DNA from: an uncultured Dokdonia sp. | GTDB taxonomy: Bacteria; Bacteroidota; Bacteroidia; Flavobacteriales; Flavobacteriaceae | Reading direction: 5' to 3' | Length of the DNA: 64,000 bases | NCBI RefSeq assembly: GCF_947496725.1 | Contig: NZ_CANMDS010000004.1 | Span: 1 to 64,000 of the forward strand | In this document: one piece after another, positions 34,102 to 44,069 of the stretch | How positions within the stretch are numbered: position 1 is the first letter of the stretch | Layout of the letters: every line of letters starts with the position of its first letter | Translations under genes and position numbers: made by a program | Notes under the pieces: generated by a model | Database searches by the model: none | The model's input: only the letters and a program-made list of their open reading frames with translations | Told to the model about the DNA's origin: nothing

Positions 34102-35376
34102 TTAAGAGGCGAGAATATCTAAGATCCGCTCCATTTTCATACCTCGCGATCCTTTTATAAGTACTGTTGTGTCTGCTGGTATTTGTTTTGAGTACGCTTT
34201 CGCGAAAGCGTCATAACTCCCATAAACTTTTTGCTTAGGGTGAGGAGAAGAAGTCCCAAAATCTGGGCCTATCGCATATACTTGTGAGATGTTAAGATTA
34301 TGTGCAAGGTCTAAAATGGCTTGATGTTCTGTTTTTGAGGTTTCCCCCACTTCAAACATATCTCCCATAAACGCAATTGTGTTTGTACCTGTGGCTTGCA
34401 GGTTTTTTAATGCAGCAGCCATACTTGTCGGGTTTGCATTGTAAGCGTCTAGTATAATCTTGTAAGTGTCTTTGTCAATAATTTGTGATCTATTATTTGA
34501 CGGCACATATTTTTCTATACCATTTTTGATGTGGGTAAATGGCACATCAAAGTGATTGCCCATAGCCATAGCAACAGCAATGTTTGAGAAGTTATATGTA
34601 CCTATGAGATTACTTATAATCGTGGTTTCACCTACAGTAATCTTTAAGTTACCTGAGCCATCTTCTAGATATACTGGGTACTCGCTTTGTGATGAGCCAA
34701 AGGTCTTTGAAACAATATTTGCAGACTGTCGTACTTGAATCTCATCTTGATCATTTATAAAGACGAGTTCATTGTTTTCTCGTAGGTAATTATAAAGTTC
34801 ACTTTTACCTTTTATCACACCTTCAAAACCTCCAAAGCCTTCTAGATGAGCTTTGCCAAAGTTTGTGATATAACCAAAATTAGGTTGTGCAATCTCACAC
34901 AGCATTTTTATCTCCCCTTGATGATTTGCGCCCATCTCTACGATACCTATTTCTGTGCTTGCATCCATAGTGAGTAAGGTGAGTGGTACCCCTATGTGGT
35001 TGTTTAGATTACCTTTTGTGGCAATAACGTTATACTGCTCAGATAGCACGGCATAAATAAGTTCTTTTGTAGTGGTTTTTCCGTTACTACCTGTGATTCC
35101 TATGATGGGTAAGTCTAGGTAGTTGCGGTGATAATTTGCAAGTTGCTGTAAGGTGCCTAGTACATCATCTACCAGTACTGTTCTATCTGTTACATATTCT
35201 TTTTGATCTATAATTGCAAGAGAAGCGCCAGATGTAAGAGCTTGTTGTGCAAATTTATTTCCGTTAAAGTTTTCGCCTTTGAGCGCAAAATAAATTTGGT
35301 TTTCTTTAAGGCTTCTTGTGTCTGTGCAAACACCATTACTATTTAAAAAGTGAAAATGTAACTCTGCTATAGTCAT
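34102..35376 (-). CDS. murF: UDP-N-acetylmuramoyl-tripeptide--D-alanyl-D-alanine ligase
   Basis: A 424-residue Mur ligase that adds D-Ala-D-Ala to UDP-MurNAc-tripeptide, the last cytoplasmic step of peptidoglycan precursor synthesis. The ATP loop is GITGSNGKTTTKE, with EMGANHQGEIKML, and the C-terminal DAYNANPTSMAAAL and GDMFEVGE are MurF-specific. It is slightly shorter than E. coli MurF (452). Residues 390-394 (AFAKA) are encoded by a dispersed palindrome. It lies behind gldJ, separated by a terminator. Confidence 0.95.
   Translation of the reverse strand: MTIAELHFHFLNSNGVCTDTRSLKENQIYFALKGENFNGNKFAQQALTSGASLAIIDQKEYVTDRTVLVDDVLGTLQQLANYHRNYLDLPIIGITGSNGKTTTKELIYAVLSEQYNVIATKGNLNNHIGVPLTLLTMDASTEIGIVEMGANHQGEIKMLCEIAQPNFGYITNFGKAHLEGFGGFEGVIKGKSELYNYLRENNELVFINDQDEIQVRQSANIVSKTFGSSQSEYPVYLEDGSGNLKITVGETTIISNLIGTYNFSNIAVAMAMGNHFDVPFTHIKNGIEKYVPSNNRSQIIDKDTYKIILDAYNANPTSMAAALKNLQATGTNTIAFMGDMFEVGETSKTEHQAILDLAHNLNISQVYAIGPDFGTSSPHPKQKVYGSYDAFAKAYSKQIPADTTVLIKGSRGMKMERILDILAS
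34196..34209. repeat. Dispersed palindrome in murF (AFAKA frame)
   Basis: A perfect 14-bp copy, read Ala-Phe-Ala-Lys-Ala at residues 390-394. Confidence 0.95.
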
Positions 35377-35396
35377 ATCTAGTAAAATATTATATC

Positions 35397-35426
35397 AAAA
35401 AAGCCCTCACGAGAGAGGGCTTTTTT
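35397..35426 (-). terminator. Intrinsic terminator behind gldJ
   Basis: A perfect 12-bp stem (35397-35408 with 35415-35426), 6-nt loop, GC-rich centre and T6 at the end on either strand. It lies 20 nt downstream of the gldJ stop. Confidence 0.85.
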
Positions 35427-35445
35427 ATGTATGTAATTAAGAGTA

Positions 35446-37122
35446 TTATCTAGCTCTCTTTCCTGTTTTTGATTTTGAACCTACACGAGACATCGCACAA
35501 CGGAAACCAATATCATCTGTTGCCATACCTTGTGGTAAGAAACGGCGCTGTGCTGGATCTAGCCAGTATGCTCTATCTCTCCAAGACCCTCCTTTGTAAA
35601 CGCGCACTTCGTCGTTTATTAAAGAAGTTCTGTTATTAGAATCATCATAACGGCGCTCTACACTACCTGCGCTGTCTTGCTCAACTCTGTGTTGTGGTGA
35701 GTTGTACATCTTCTTGTTAGAGTCTGGATTTTCTGCATCATCATTAAACGATTCAAAATATCTTGTAGACCTTCTGTCACCATCTCTAAAGTTACGGTTA
35801 TCACTAGTTGAAAATTGAGTTCTTAAGTAAGTCTCATCTTCATCTACTGGTACTTGTAAAATTTCTCCTGGTAAGTCTCTAGCTACGATACTTCCATTTG
35901 CAAGGGTGTCATATACAATAGAGTCTGTTGTAACCACTTTTACTTTTCCATCTTCTCCTATAGCGTTTTTGGTATAAACGTTACCACGGTAATAGTTAAA
36001 GTCGTTAAACTCATCATCTACTATAGGTCTATAAACATCTGCTACCCACTCAGACACGTTACCAGCCATATCGTAAAGACCAAAGTCATTAGGCTCATAG
36101 CTTTTTACCTCTGCAGTGATATCTGCATTATCATCAGACCATCCAGATATTCCTCCGTAATCACCATCTGCTTGTTTAAAGTTTGCTAAGTGATCTCCAC
36201 GAGTACGTCTACTTGATGATCTTGTATATGATCCATCCCAAGGATATTTCTTACGACCACGATATACATTATAACTTCTTAATTCTGTAAGACCAAGAGC
36301 TGCATATTCCCACTCTGCTTCTGTAGGTAATCTGTAGTTTGGTAAAAGAACTCCGTCAGAGCGTTGTACAAATATGTTTGTACTATCGTTTTGTTTCATT
36401 CTACGCTCACTAGATCTTCCTCCACGAGCAAGACTATCACTTCCTCCATAGGTAAGTGTAGGTGCGTTAAGATATGTTTCTGTATCAAAAGTAGAACTTG
36501 CGTCTACATCAAATCTAGCGCCTCTCGCCGTAAATCCTTGCTCTTCTAATATTAATTCATTTACACGGTTAGATCTCCAGTTTGCATACTCTACAGCCTG
36601 TATCCAGCTCACACCCACCACAGGGTAGTTTGCATATGCAGGGTGGCGCAGGTAATTTTCTGTCATAGTCTCGTTAAAACCAAGACGGTTTCTCCATACC
36701 AATGTATCAGGAAGTGCTCCCTTGTAAATATTTCTATAATTTTCTTCTTCCGGAGGGAAAACCTTCTTAAGATAGTCAAGGTATTCCAGGTACATCCCAT
36801 TAGTAACCTCAGTTTCATCTATATAAAAAGATTGTACGTGTTGCTGGTTTGGAGAGTTATTCCAGTCGTGCATAACATCATCTTGTACTTTACCCATAGT
36901 AAAAGTACCTCCTTCTACAAAGACAAGTCCAGGTCCTGTAGCTTGCTCTTCGTAGTCTGTTTTAAGTTTAAAACCTCCGTTCTTACCGTCTACTTTCCAA
37001 CCAGTACCTCTAGAGGAATCTTTGTAGTCGTTTGATTTACTGCAACTTGCTACTGTGAAAGAGATCACGGCTAGCGCCAGCATTTTTAATGCAAAGTGTG
37101 GTTTCATAGGTTTTGCGTTCAT
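35446..37122 (-). CDS. gldJ: Gliding motility lipoprotein GldJ
   Basis: A 558-residue outer-membrane lipoprotein needed for gliding and type IX secretion in Bacteroidota. The signal peptide (KMLALAVISFTVASC) has the lipobox Cys near residue 27. The body is a formylglycine-generating-enzyme-like (SUMF1) domain: FVEGGTFTMG, IDETEVTNGMYLEYL, VGVSWIQAVEYANW, DMAGNVSEWVADVY, GGSWRDRAYW, IGFRCAMS. It lacks any sign of enzymatic use beyond the fold. The conserved divergence from porU-porV supports the assignment. Confidence 0.94.
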   Translation of the reverse strand: MNAKPMKPHFALKMLALAVISFTVASCSKSNDYKDSSRGTGWKVDGKNGGFKLKTDYEEQATGPGLVFVEGGTFTMGKVQDDVMHDWNNSPNQQHVQSFYIDETEVTNGMYLEYLDYLKKVFPPEEENYRNIYKGALPDTLVWRNRLGFNETMTENYLRHPAYANYPVVGVSWIQAVEYANWRSNRVNELILEEQGFTARGARFDVDASSTFDTETYLNAPTLTYGGSDSLARGGRSSERRMKQNDSTNIFVQRSDGVLLPNYRLPTEAEWEYAALGLTELRSYNVYRGRKKYPWDGSYTRSSSRRTRGDHLANFKQADGDYGGISGWSDDNADITAEVKSYEPNDFGLYDMAGNVSEWVADVYRPIVDDEFNDFNYYRGNVYTKNAIGEDGKVKVVTTDSIVYDTLANGSIVARDLPGEILQVPVDEDETYLRTQFSTSDNRNFRDGDRRSTRYFESFNDDAENPDSNKKMYNSPQHRVEQDSAGSVERRYDDSNNRTSLINDEVRVYKGGSWRDRAYWLDPAQRRFLPQGMATDDIGFRCAMSRVGSKSKTGKRAR

Positions 37123-37135
37123 TAGATTTGGGGTT

Positions 37136-37165
37136 GCAATATAGTAATAACTCGTTAAAGTGCAA
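37136..37165 (-). promoter_or_regulatory. Possible promoter of gldJ
   Basis: On the minus strand TTG (37163-37165), a 19-nt spacer and TATATTGC (37136-37143) approximate the Bacteroidota consensus, with mismatches in the last part of the -7 box. It lies 13 nt before the gldJ ATG. Confidence 0.4.
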
Positions 37166-37321
37166 GCATTTTACGACGTCGAACCCAAAAAAATATTAAC
37201 TAGTTATAGGTAACTCATTAGTAACGGCGTGATTTATTCTTTATTATTGTTATGCATAAAAAAAACATCGCTATTACTCGCGCGTTAATACTAAGCCATA
37301 CGCACTTGCGTTACCATACTA

Positions 37322-40300
37322 ATGAAATCTACCATTACCTTACTCTTTTTGCTCCTTACGGTTGCGGTTTCTTCACAAACCGAGCGACTACAAATTAAGT
37401 GGGATGAGATAGTAAAAAGTAACGCGAGCTCTACAGGTATAGAGTCTATTAATCTCTCACAAGATGGAGATGGCAACTGGGAGTATCATACTCAGTACAC
37501 GACAGGGAATGCCATTTCAGCCTCCGCTTCAAAATTAGTTAATGTACAGCTAGAGCCAGTGCCTCAAAGTTTGCTCTCTCTTATTAATAAAGATAAGCTG
37601 TCTAATAAGGTAGTTGCGACATTTACTGCTGCAAGAGCTAGAGGGGTGAATTATGCAGTCGTCACTTTTAATCCTTTTGTTAATCAAAATGGACAAGTAA
37701 AACGAGTAGTAAGTGCTGGGGTTAATTACGCTTTCGCGAAAGCGCAATCACAACCATCCTCATCCTTACCTATTACAAGCAGTGTACTTGCAACGGGTAA
37801 TTTTTATAAATTTTATGTAGAAGAAACAGGAGTGCACCGCATAAGTAGAGGTTTTATGCAAAGCCTTGGGATGAATGTAAATAACATTGATCCGTCAAAA
37901 ATAAAAGTATACGGGTATGGAGGTTCGCCATTACCATTTATCAATAGTGATAATACAGAGTTTGATTTAAGGGAGATTGCTGTACAAATAGAAGGAGGTC
38001 AAGATGGCTCTTTTGACTCAAATGATGGTGTCTTGTTTTATGGAGAAAGCACACGAACATATCACGAAGAGTTAGATACACACATTAATCCATATGCAGA
38101 CAGGTCATATTATTTTATAACCGTAGATGGTAATAATGGACAGCGCATCCAGTCGTATGTAGAGCCTGCAGGGGTGCCCTCTGTGACTTATAGTACGTAT
38201 GATGATTATGAGTTTTATGAAGAGGATGAGGTAAGTCTAGTTAAAATAGGAAGAAGGTGGTTTGGAGAGTCTTTTAGTTTTGAGAATGAGCAGTCTTTTG
38301 ATTTTGAGTTTACAAACGTAGTTCCAGGTGAGACAGCAAGCTTGCGAGTCGTGGCTGCAGCAACATCAGAGAGTTCGACGTCTTTTGATATTTCTGTAAA
38401 TGGGGCAGGTGTAGGTTCTATACCTATTTTACCTATTAATAATATCGTGCTTGCAAGGGGGGATGAGCTTGAGGTGCAAGTTCCCATTACGAGTGAAGAG
38501 GTTACGGTTACTCTTACCTATAATAATAGTGGTAATCCTTCTAGTACCGGTTATCTAGATTTTATAAGCCTAGAGGTACCGTCACAGTTAAGTGGTACAG
38601 GGGAGCAATTTAATTTTCGCAATGCAAATGCTGCTCTGGAGGCGGGTGTAGGGGCCTATGCATTTTCTAATGCTCAAGGATATTCTCAGATATGGGAGGT
38701 AACAAACCAGGCGAGTGTGCGTGCTTTACAGATAGAAGACCAGAGTGCTATTACTTTTAAAAGTAACCTTGGTACAGATAGACGTTTTGTAGCGGTACAC
38801 CCATTAGATTATTATGAGCCGCTTCGCGAGGGAGGTAGTGCTTTAGTAAATAATCAAAATTTAAAAGGCACTATATTTTTGAATAGTAGTGGTAGCTTTC
38901 AAGATGTAGACTACCTTATGATTACTGGTAACACACTCTTGTCACAAGCTGAAAGATTAGCGCAACATAATAGAAATTTTAGAGGTCTTAATGTCAAGAC
39001 GGTAACGCTTGAGGAGATATACCAAGAATTTGGCGGAGGTAAGGCAGATATTGGGGCGATACGCAATTTTGTGAGATATGTTTATGAAAACGCATCGTCT
39101 GATGCAAACAGACTCAAATACGTATGTCTTTTTGGAGATACCTCTGTAGATTATAAAAATCGTATCACAGGTAATAATAATGTAATGCCCACATATCAAA
39201 CTTTTGATAGTTTTAGTCTTGTGCGTTCTTTTATGAGTGACGATTTTTATGGCTCACTGGATCCAAATGAGGGAAGGATGCTCGCATCAGATAAATTAGA
39301 TCTGGCCGTAGGGCGCATAGTGGCAGATACACCACAACTTGCAAACACAGTAGTAGATAAAATTATTAATTATGACGCAAGAGCATCTTATGGTAGGTGG
39401 CGCAATAATTTTGTACTTGTCTCTGATGATGTAGATGAAGCATTTGAGTTTACTCAGCTGCAAGGTACACTTGACAATTTAGGAGATCAGATAAGTGTAG
39501 AGAAGCCTTTTGTAAATGTGATAAAAATACATAGTGATGCCTTTCAGCAGCAATCTTCTGCTGGTGGAGATAGGTATCCTCAAGTAAATGAAGCTATAGA
39601 AAATGCGATAGAAGTAGGTTCACTTGTAGTAACTTATCTCGGTCACGGTGGAGAAGAACTTCTAGCAGCAGAGGCTATTGTTACACAAAATGAAATCGAT
39701 AACCTTGATAATGGTGAACGATTGCCGCTTGTGGTGACAGTTACGTGTGAGTTTGGAAAATTTGATAACCCAGAGCGACCTACTGGTGGAGAAGAGCTTT
39801 TTTGGAATGCAGAAGGGGGAGCTGTAGGACTTGTTACTACAACTCGTGAGATAACAGTAACGCTTGGAGTACAATTTAATAATGCACTTGTAGAGCAACT
39901 CTATTCTTTTGGGACTAATGAAGTGCAAAGCGTAGCAGAAAACATAAGAGCTTCAAAAAACGGTATATCTGACCAGTTGAGAAGGGTAATATTCTTTGTG
40001 GGCGATCCTGCTATGAAGCTAGCTTTTCCAAAACCAGATATACAACTTAGTGCGGTAAATGATGTGCCAGTTACTGAGGAGTTACCTGTTCTTAAAGCGT
40101 TAGATCTCGTAAAAATTAATGGGCGAGTGACGACAGAATTTGGGCAAACGCTTACAAATTATACAGGCACACTAGCCGTGACATTATATGATAAACGTAT
40201 AGAGAGACAAACACTAGGTAATGACGGAGTACAGATAGGAGGTGAGCTCGCAGTAATGGATTTTACGACACTAGGAGCAATACTTTATAGAGGTCAGGCA

Positions 40301-41131
40301 TCAGTGACTAATGGTAATTTTGAATTTACATTTAGAATGCCACGAGATACAGCAATACCTTTAGGTAATGGTAGGCTTAATTTTTATGCAGAGCGACTAG
40401 GGGTTTTAGAAGACCAAGCGGGAGTAAATGAAACCATTATTATAGGAGGTCTTAATGAAGATGCTCCAGAAGATAACTTAGGGCCTACGATACGTCTCTT
40501 TATGAATGACGAAAACTTTGTAAATGGTGGTATTACAAATGACTCCCCCATCATTCTAGCAAAACTTGAAGATGAGAATGGTATAAACACTGCTAGCGGT
40601 ATAGGTCACGATATAGTTGCTATAATAGATGGTGATGAAACTAATCCCATAATTATGAATGACTTTTACGAGACCGAGGTAGATAATTTTATGAAAGGTA
40701 CAGCGGCAAGAAAAATCAGAAATTTAGAGCCGGGTCCTCACACACTTTCCTTTAAAGCTTGGGATGTTTATAATAATTCATCTACTGCAGAGTTACAATT
40801 TGTTGTTCTTGGAGATGATGAGATAGAGCTTGAGAATGTCCTTAACTACCCTAATCCATTTGTAAATTATACAGAGTTCTGGTTTAATCATAATCGTCCG
40901 TTTGAGCCTCTTGATGTTCAGGTTCAGATATTTACGGTGAGTGGTAAGGTGGTAAAAACTATAAATCAATCTGTAATGACAGAAGGATTCTTATCTCGAG
41001 ATATCACTTGGGATGGTCTTGATGATTTTGGACAAGCAATAGGAAAAGGTGTCTACATCTATAAGATAACCGTAAAATCTACGTTAACAAACAAGCGAGT
41101 GGAGAAAATCGAGAAGCTTGTGATCTTATAA
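37322..41131 (+). CDS. porU: Type IX secretion system sortase PorU
   Basis: A 1269-residue surface protease of the gingipain (C25) family that removes C-terminal sorting domains from T9SS cargo and attaches them. A signal peptide (ITLLFLLLTVAVSSQ) starts the protein. Catalytic His775 lies in YLGHGGEELL and Cys809 in VTVTCEFGKFD. The C-terminal part has an Ig-like region and an YPNPFVNYTEF / GKGVYIYKITV segment resembling a T9SS C-terminal domain. Residues 137-141 (AFAKA) come from a dispersed palindrome in the N-terminal domain. porV follows 46 nt later. Confidence 0.95.
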   Translation: MKSTITLLFLLLTVAVSSQTERLQIKWDEIVKSNASSTGIESINLSQDGDGNWEYHTQYTTGNAISASASKLVNVQLEPVPQSLLSLINKDKLSNKVVATFTAARARGVNYAVVTFNPFVNQNGQVKRVVSAGVNYAFAKAQSQPSSSLPITSSVLATGNFYKFYVEETGVHRISRGFMQSLGMNVNNIDPSKIKVYGYGGSPLPFINSDNTEFDLREIAVQIEGGQDGSFDSNDGVLFYGESTRTYHEELDTHINPYADRSYYFITVDGNNGQRIQSYVEPAGVPSVTYSTYDDYEFYEEDEVSLVKIGRRWFGESFSFENEQSFDFEFTNVVPGETASLRVVAAATSESSTSFDISVNGAGVGSIPILPINNIVLARGDELEVQVPITSEEVTVTLTYNNSGNPSSTGYLDFISLEVPSQLSGTGEQFNFRNANAALEAGVGAYAFSNAQGYSQIWEVTNQASVRALQIEDQSAITFKSNLGTDRRFVAVHPLDYYEPLREGGSALVNNQNLKGTIFLNSSGSFQDVDYLMITGNTLLSQAERLAQHNRNFRGLNVKTVTLEEIYQEFGGGKADIGAIRNFVRYVYENASSDANRLKYVCLFGDTSVDYKNRITGNNNVMPTYQTFDSFSLVRSFMSDDFYGSLDPNEGRMLASDKLDLAVGRIVADTPQLANTVVDKIINYDARASYGRWRNNFVLVSDDVDEAFEFTQLQGTLDNLGDQISVEKPFVNVIKIHSDAFQQQSSAGGDRYPQVNEAIENAIEVGSLVVTYLGHGGEELLAAEAIVTQNEIDNLDNGERLPLVVTVTCEFGKFDNPERPTGGEELFWNAEGGAVGLVTTTREITVTLGVQFNNALVEQLYSFGTNEVQSVAENIRASKNGISDQLRRVIFFVGDPAMKLAFPKPDIQLSAVNDVPVTEELPVLKALDLVKINGRVTTEFGQTLTNYTGTLAVTLYDKRIERQTLGNDGVQIGGELAVMDFTTLGAILYRGQASVTNGNFEFTFRMPRDTAIPLGNGRLNFYAERLGVLEDQAGVNETIIIGGLNEDAPEDNLGPTIRLFMNDENFVNGGITNDSPIILAKLEDENGINTASGIGHDIVAIIDGDETNPIIMNDFYETEVDNFMKGTAARKIRNLEPGPHTLSFKAWDVYNNSSTAELQFVVLGDDEIELENVLNYPNPFVNYTEFWFNHNRPFEPLDVQVQIFTVSGKVVKTINQSVMTEGFLSRDITWDGLDDFGQAIGKGVYIYKITVKSTLTNKRVEKIEKLVIL
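37730..37743. repeat. Dispersed palindrome in porU (AFAKA frame)
   Basis: A perfect 14-bp copy, read Ala-Phe-Ala-Lys-Ala at residues 137-141. The next perfect copy is 5.2 kb away, the widest gap in the window. Confidence 0.95.
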
Positions 41132-41177
41132 TTATAAAAAAAATAAAAGTCTATATTTACCAAAATTACCCTTTAGT

Positions 41178-42368
41178 ATGAATAAGTTTTTATCGCTGTT
41201 AGTAGCAGCTTTTATTTTATCTAGTGCGTCTATCCAAGCACAAGATGAGCCTAATACAATTACCACTGCAGTTCCTTTTCTTGCTATTGCTGGAGACGCG
41301 CGTGCTGCAGGTATGGGAGAACAGGGAGTTGCAACGAGTCCAGATGCTTATGCTGTACAATGGAACCCAGCAAAGCTGGCCTTTCTACCAGATCAACATA
41401 ACGTGGGTATAAACTACACACCTTACTTAGGAAACCTAGTAAATGATATAGGATTGCTCCAGGCAGTCTACGCAAACCGTATTGATGACCGTAGCGCTTT
41501 TGCGGCAAGTCTACGTTATTTTAGCCTTGGTACGATTAATACAAGAACAGATGCAGCTGGCCCTGGTTTAGATATTAAGCCAAATGAATTTTCTATAGAC
41601 GCAACATATGCTCTTAAGCTAGACGATCAGTTCTCAATGGCGGTTTCTGGACGTTTTTTACAGAGTAACTTACGTATACAGCAACTTGATGAGTTTGCAG
41701 ATGCTAGTCCGGCGAGTTCTTTTGGGGTAGATATCTCAGGTTATTACCAGTCTGAAGAGCAGGTGTATAACAATTTTGATGGTAGATGGAGAGCTGGATT
41801 TAATATTTCAAACATAGGTCCCAAAGTAAGTTATGACGATGCTGGTCAAGAAAACTTTATCCCAACTAACCTAAAGTTAGGAGGAGGTTTTGATTTCATA
41901 CTAGATAGTTATAATAAAATATTTGTAGGTCTTGAGTTTAATAAATTACTCGTGCCTACACCACCTTTAAGAGGACGGGTAGATACTAATGGAGATGGAG
42001 AAATCACATCTGAAGATGATGTTGTAATTATAGCAGGTCAAGATGATGATGTAAACTTCTTCTCAGGTATTTTTCAATCTTTTGGAGATGCGCCAGATGG
42101 ATTTAGTGAAGAGTTAAAGGAAGTGACGTGGTCGCTTGCAACAGAGTATACGTATAATGATGTGTTTGCCTTAAGAGCAGGATACTTTAATGAGAGTGAT
42201 ATTAAAGGAGCGCGTAAATTTGCAACACTAGGAGCTGGGTTTGAGTTTAACTCAATAGACCTAGACCTATCTTATCTATTTTCTACAGGATCTGTAAGAA
42301 GTCCTTTAGAAAACACACTTCGTTTTGGACTTACGTTTACTTTTGGCGAAGAGTACGACGAGTACTAG
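41178..42368 (+). CDS. porV: Type IX secretion system outer-membrane protein PorV
   Basis: A 396-residue outer-membrane beta-barrel (also called LptO) that shuttles cargo from the translocon to PorU. Signal peptide FLSLLVAAFILSSASIQAQ is followed by the PorV/PorQ signature PFLAIAGDARAAGMGEQGVATSPDAY (family block, residues about 33-58) and WNPAKLAF. Beta strands run to LRFGLTFTFGEEY at the end. A loop around residue 272 has DTNGDGEITSEDD, an EF-hand-like calcium pattern. It follows porU, the standard partner order. Confidence 0.94.
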   Translation: MNKFLSLLVAAFILSSASIQAQDEPNTITTAVPFLAIAGDARAAGMGEQGVATSPDAYAVQWNPAKLAFLPDQHNVGINYTPYLGNLVNDIGLLQAVYANRIDDRSAFAASLRYFSLGTINTRTDAAGPGLDIKPNEFSIDATYALKLDDQFSMAVSGRFLQSNLRIQQLDEFADASPASSFGVDISGYYQSEEQVYNNFDGRWRAGFNISNIGPKVSYDDAGQENFIPTNLKLGGGFDFILDSYNKIFVGLEFNKLLVPTPPLRGRVDTNGDGEITSEDDVVIIAGQDDDVNFFSGIFQSFGDAPDGFSEELKEVTWSLATEYTYNDVFALRAGYFNESDIKGARKFATLGAGFEFNSIDLDLSYLFSTGSVRSPLENTLRFGLTFTFGEEYDEY

Positions 42369-42401
42369 AATTAAGACATTCGCTTAAAGCGAAATAACTT
42401 T

Positions 42402-42884
42402 ATGGAAAAAATAAAAATCGAATCGTTTCTTGATGTGTATTCCTCTAAGGATGAGCTTCCAGAAGCGATTTCTTCTTTAATGGATGCAGCATTTGCTGCT
42501 AGAGAGCAAGCCTATGCTCCATATTCTAACTTCTTAGTGGGTGCCGCTATTCTCCTTGATAATGGAGAGGTTGTTACAGGTAATAATCAAGAGAATGCCT
42601 GTTATCCTGCTGGTCTATGTGCAGAACGTACAGCCATTTTTTATGCCTCATCGCAGTACCCAGATGCAAAGATGCTCACAATGGCAATTACCGCCCGTGC
42701 GCGAGATAAAGAAACTACAGATCCGATACCGCCGTGTGGTGTGTGCAGGCAAGCTATTGCAGAGTATGAGATTAAGCAAGCGGCGCCTATTGAGCTTTAT
42801 TTTATGGGAGAAAAGGGCAAGGTGGTTAAGAGTGCATCTTTAGAAAACATACTTCCGCTACTATTTACTTCAAAGTATCTATAA
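42402..42884 (+). CDS. cdd: Cytidine deaminase
   Basis: A 160-residue homotetrameric-type zinc enzyme deaminating cytidine and deoxycytidine for pyrimidine salvage. Zinc ligands and catalytic Glu are in LCAERTAIFYA and PPCGVCRQAI. It is about 20-30 residues longer at the N-terminus than B. subtilis Cdd. It follows porV by 33 nt on the same strand, so it may be read through from that transcript. Confidence 0.94.
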   Translation: MEKIKIESFLDVYSSKDELPEAISSLMDAAFAAREQAYAPYSNFLVGAAILLDNGEVVTGNNQENACYPAGLCAERTAIFYASSQYPDAKMLTMAITARARDKETTDPIPPCGVCRQAIAEYEIKQAAPIELYFMGEKGKVVKSASLENILPLLFTSKYL

Positions 42885-42926
42885 TAGGTTTATTAGTAAA
42901 ACCTAGGTTGCGATGCGTATGATTAC

Positions 42927-42940
42927 GCTTTCGCGAAAGC
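42927..42940. repeat. Dispersed palindrome, intergenic cdd - pdhA, 22-bp dyad
   Basis: A perfect core with TTAC/GTAA flanks extending symmetry to 22 bp (42923-42944). In RNA it could form an 8-11 bp stem followed by AAAA. Confidence 0.95.
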
Positions 42941-43020
42941 GTAAAAAGGCAACTATTTATTACGAAAGCGATTGCGTAATTTTTCCTCTCTTACAGTTTT
43001 TACATATTCCTTTAAATCGT

Positions 43021-43028
43021 TATTTTTG
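43021..43028 (+). promoter_or_regulatory. Bacteroidota -7 element for pdhA (TATTTTTG)
   Basis: TATTTTTG matches TAnnTTTG and lies 39 nt before the ATG. No TTG at the -33 distance. Confidence 0.45.
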
Positions 43029-43067
43029 TTATTCGCCTAAAAATGGGTGGCATTTATACGCTTTTAA

Positions 43068-44066
43068 ATGAAAAAAATCACGAAGGAAACCTACCTTAAT
43101 TGGTACGAAGAGATGCTCTTCTGGCGCAAGTTTGAAGACAAGCTAGCTCAAGTATATATTCAGCAAAAAGTACGTGGCTTTCTACACCTGTATAATGGGC
43201 AAGAAGCAATACTAGCAGGATCACTACACGCAATGGATTTATCTAAGGATAAAATTATTACTGCATACCGTAATCACGTGCAACCTATCGGGATGGGAGT
43301 AGACCCAAAGCGAGTAATGGCAGAGCTTTATGGTAAAGGAACTGGGACCTCACAAGGTCTTGGAGGTTCTATGCACATATTCTCTAGAGAAAAAGGATTT
43401 TACGGAGGTCACGGTATCGTAGGGGGGCAAATCCCACTAGGTGCAGGAATGGCTTTTGGAGATAAATATAATAAGACAGGTGCGGTGACACTTTGCTATT
43501 TTGGAGACGGAGCAGCAAGACAAGGTTCACTACACGAGACGTTTAATATGGCAATGCTCTGGAAACTTCCAGTAGTATTTTGTGTAGAAAATAATGGGTA
43601 CGCAATGGGAACTTCTGTTGCACGTACTGCAAACCACGAAGATATCTGGAAACTAGGTTTAGGATATGAGATGCCTTGTGGACCTGTAGATGCGATGAAT
43701 CCAGTTGCCGTAGCCGAAGCGATGGACGAAGCTATCGAGAGAGCTCGCCGTGGTGATGGACCTACATTTTTAGAGCTAAAAACATACCGTTATAGAGGTC
43801 ACTCTATGTCTGACGCACAACACTATCGTACAAAAGACGAGGTAGCAGAGTATCAAAAAATAGATCCTATTACTCAGGTAAAAGAGGTTCTTCTTAAAGA
43901 AGGTTATGCAACCCAAGAGGAGATAGATGAAATGGGTAAAAACGTTAAGAAACGCGTTGCAGAGTGTGAGAAGTTTGCAGAAGAAAGCCCATTCCCAGAT
44001 GTAAATGTTATGTACGACGTAGTGTACGATCAAGAAGATTATCCATTCATACCTCATAGATTATAA
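43068..44066 (+). CDS. pdhA: Pyruvate dehydrogenase E1 component, alpha subunit
   Basis: A 332-residue thiamine-diphosphate-dependent subunit decarboxylating pyruvate. The TPP motif is GDGAARQGSLHETFNMA ... VENNGYAMGTS, with GGSMHIFSREKGFYGGHGIVG upstream and the phosphorylation-loop equivalent YRYRGHSMSDAQHYRTK. This is the alpha chain of the two-chain form, so a separate beta-subunit gene must lie outside the window. The E2 gene follows 3 nt later. Confidence 0.95.
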   Translation: MKKITKETYLNWYEEMLFWRKFEDKLAQVYIQQKVRGFLHLYNGQEAILAGSLHAMDLSKDKIITAYRNHVQPIGMGVDPKRVMAELYGKGTGTSQGLGGSMHIFSREKGFYGGHGIVGGQIPLGAGMAFGDKYNKTGAVTLCYFGDGAARQGSLHETFNMAMLWKLPVVFCVENNGYAMGTSVARTANHEDIWKLGLGYEMPCGPVDAMNPVAVAEAMDEAIERARRGDGPTFLELKTYRYRGHSMSDAQHYRTKDEVAEYQKIDPITQVKEVLLKEGYATQEEIDEMGKNVKKRVAECEKFAEESPFPDVNVMYDVVYDQEDYPFIPHRL

Positions 44067-44069
44067 GTT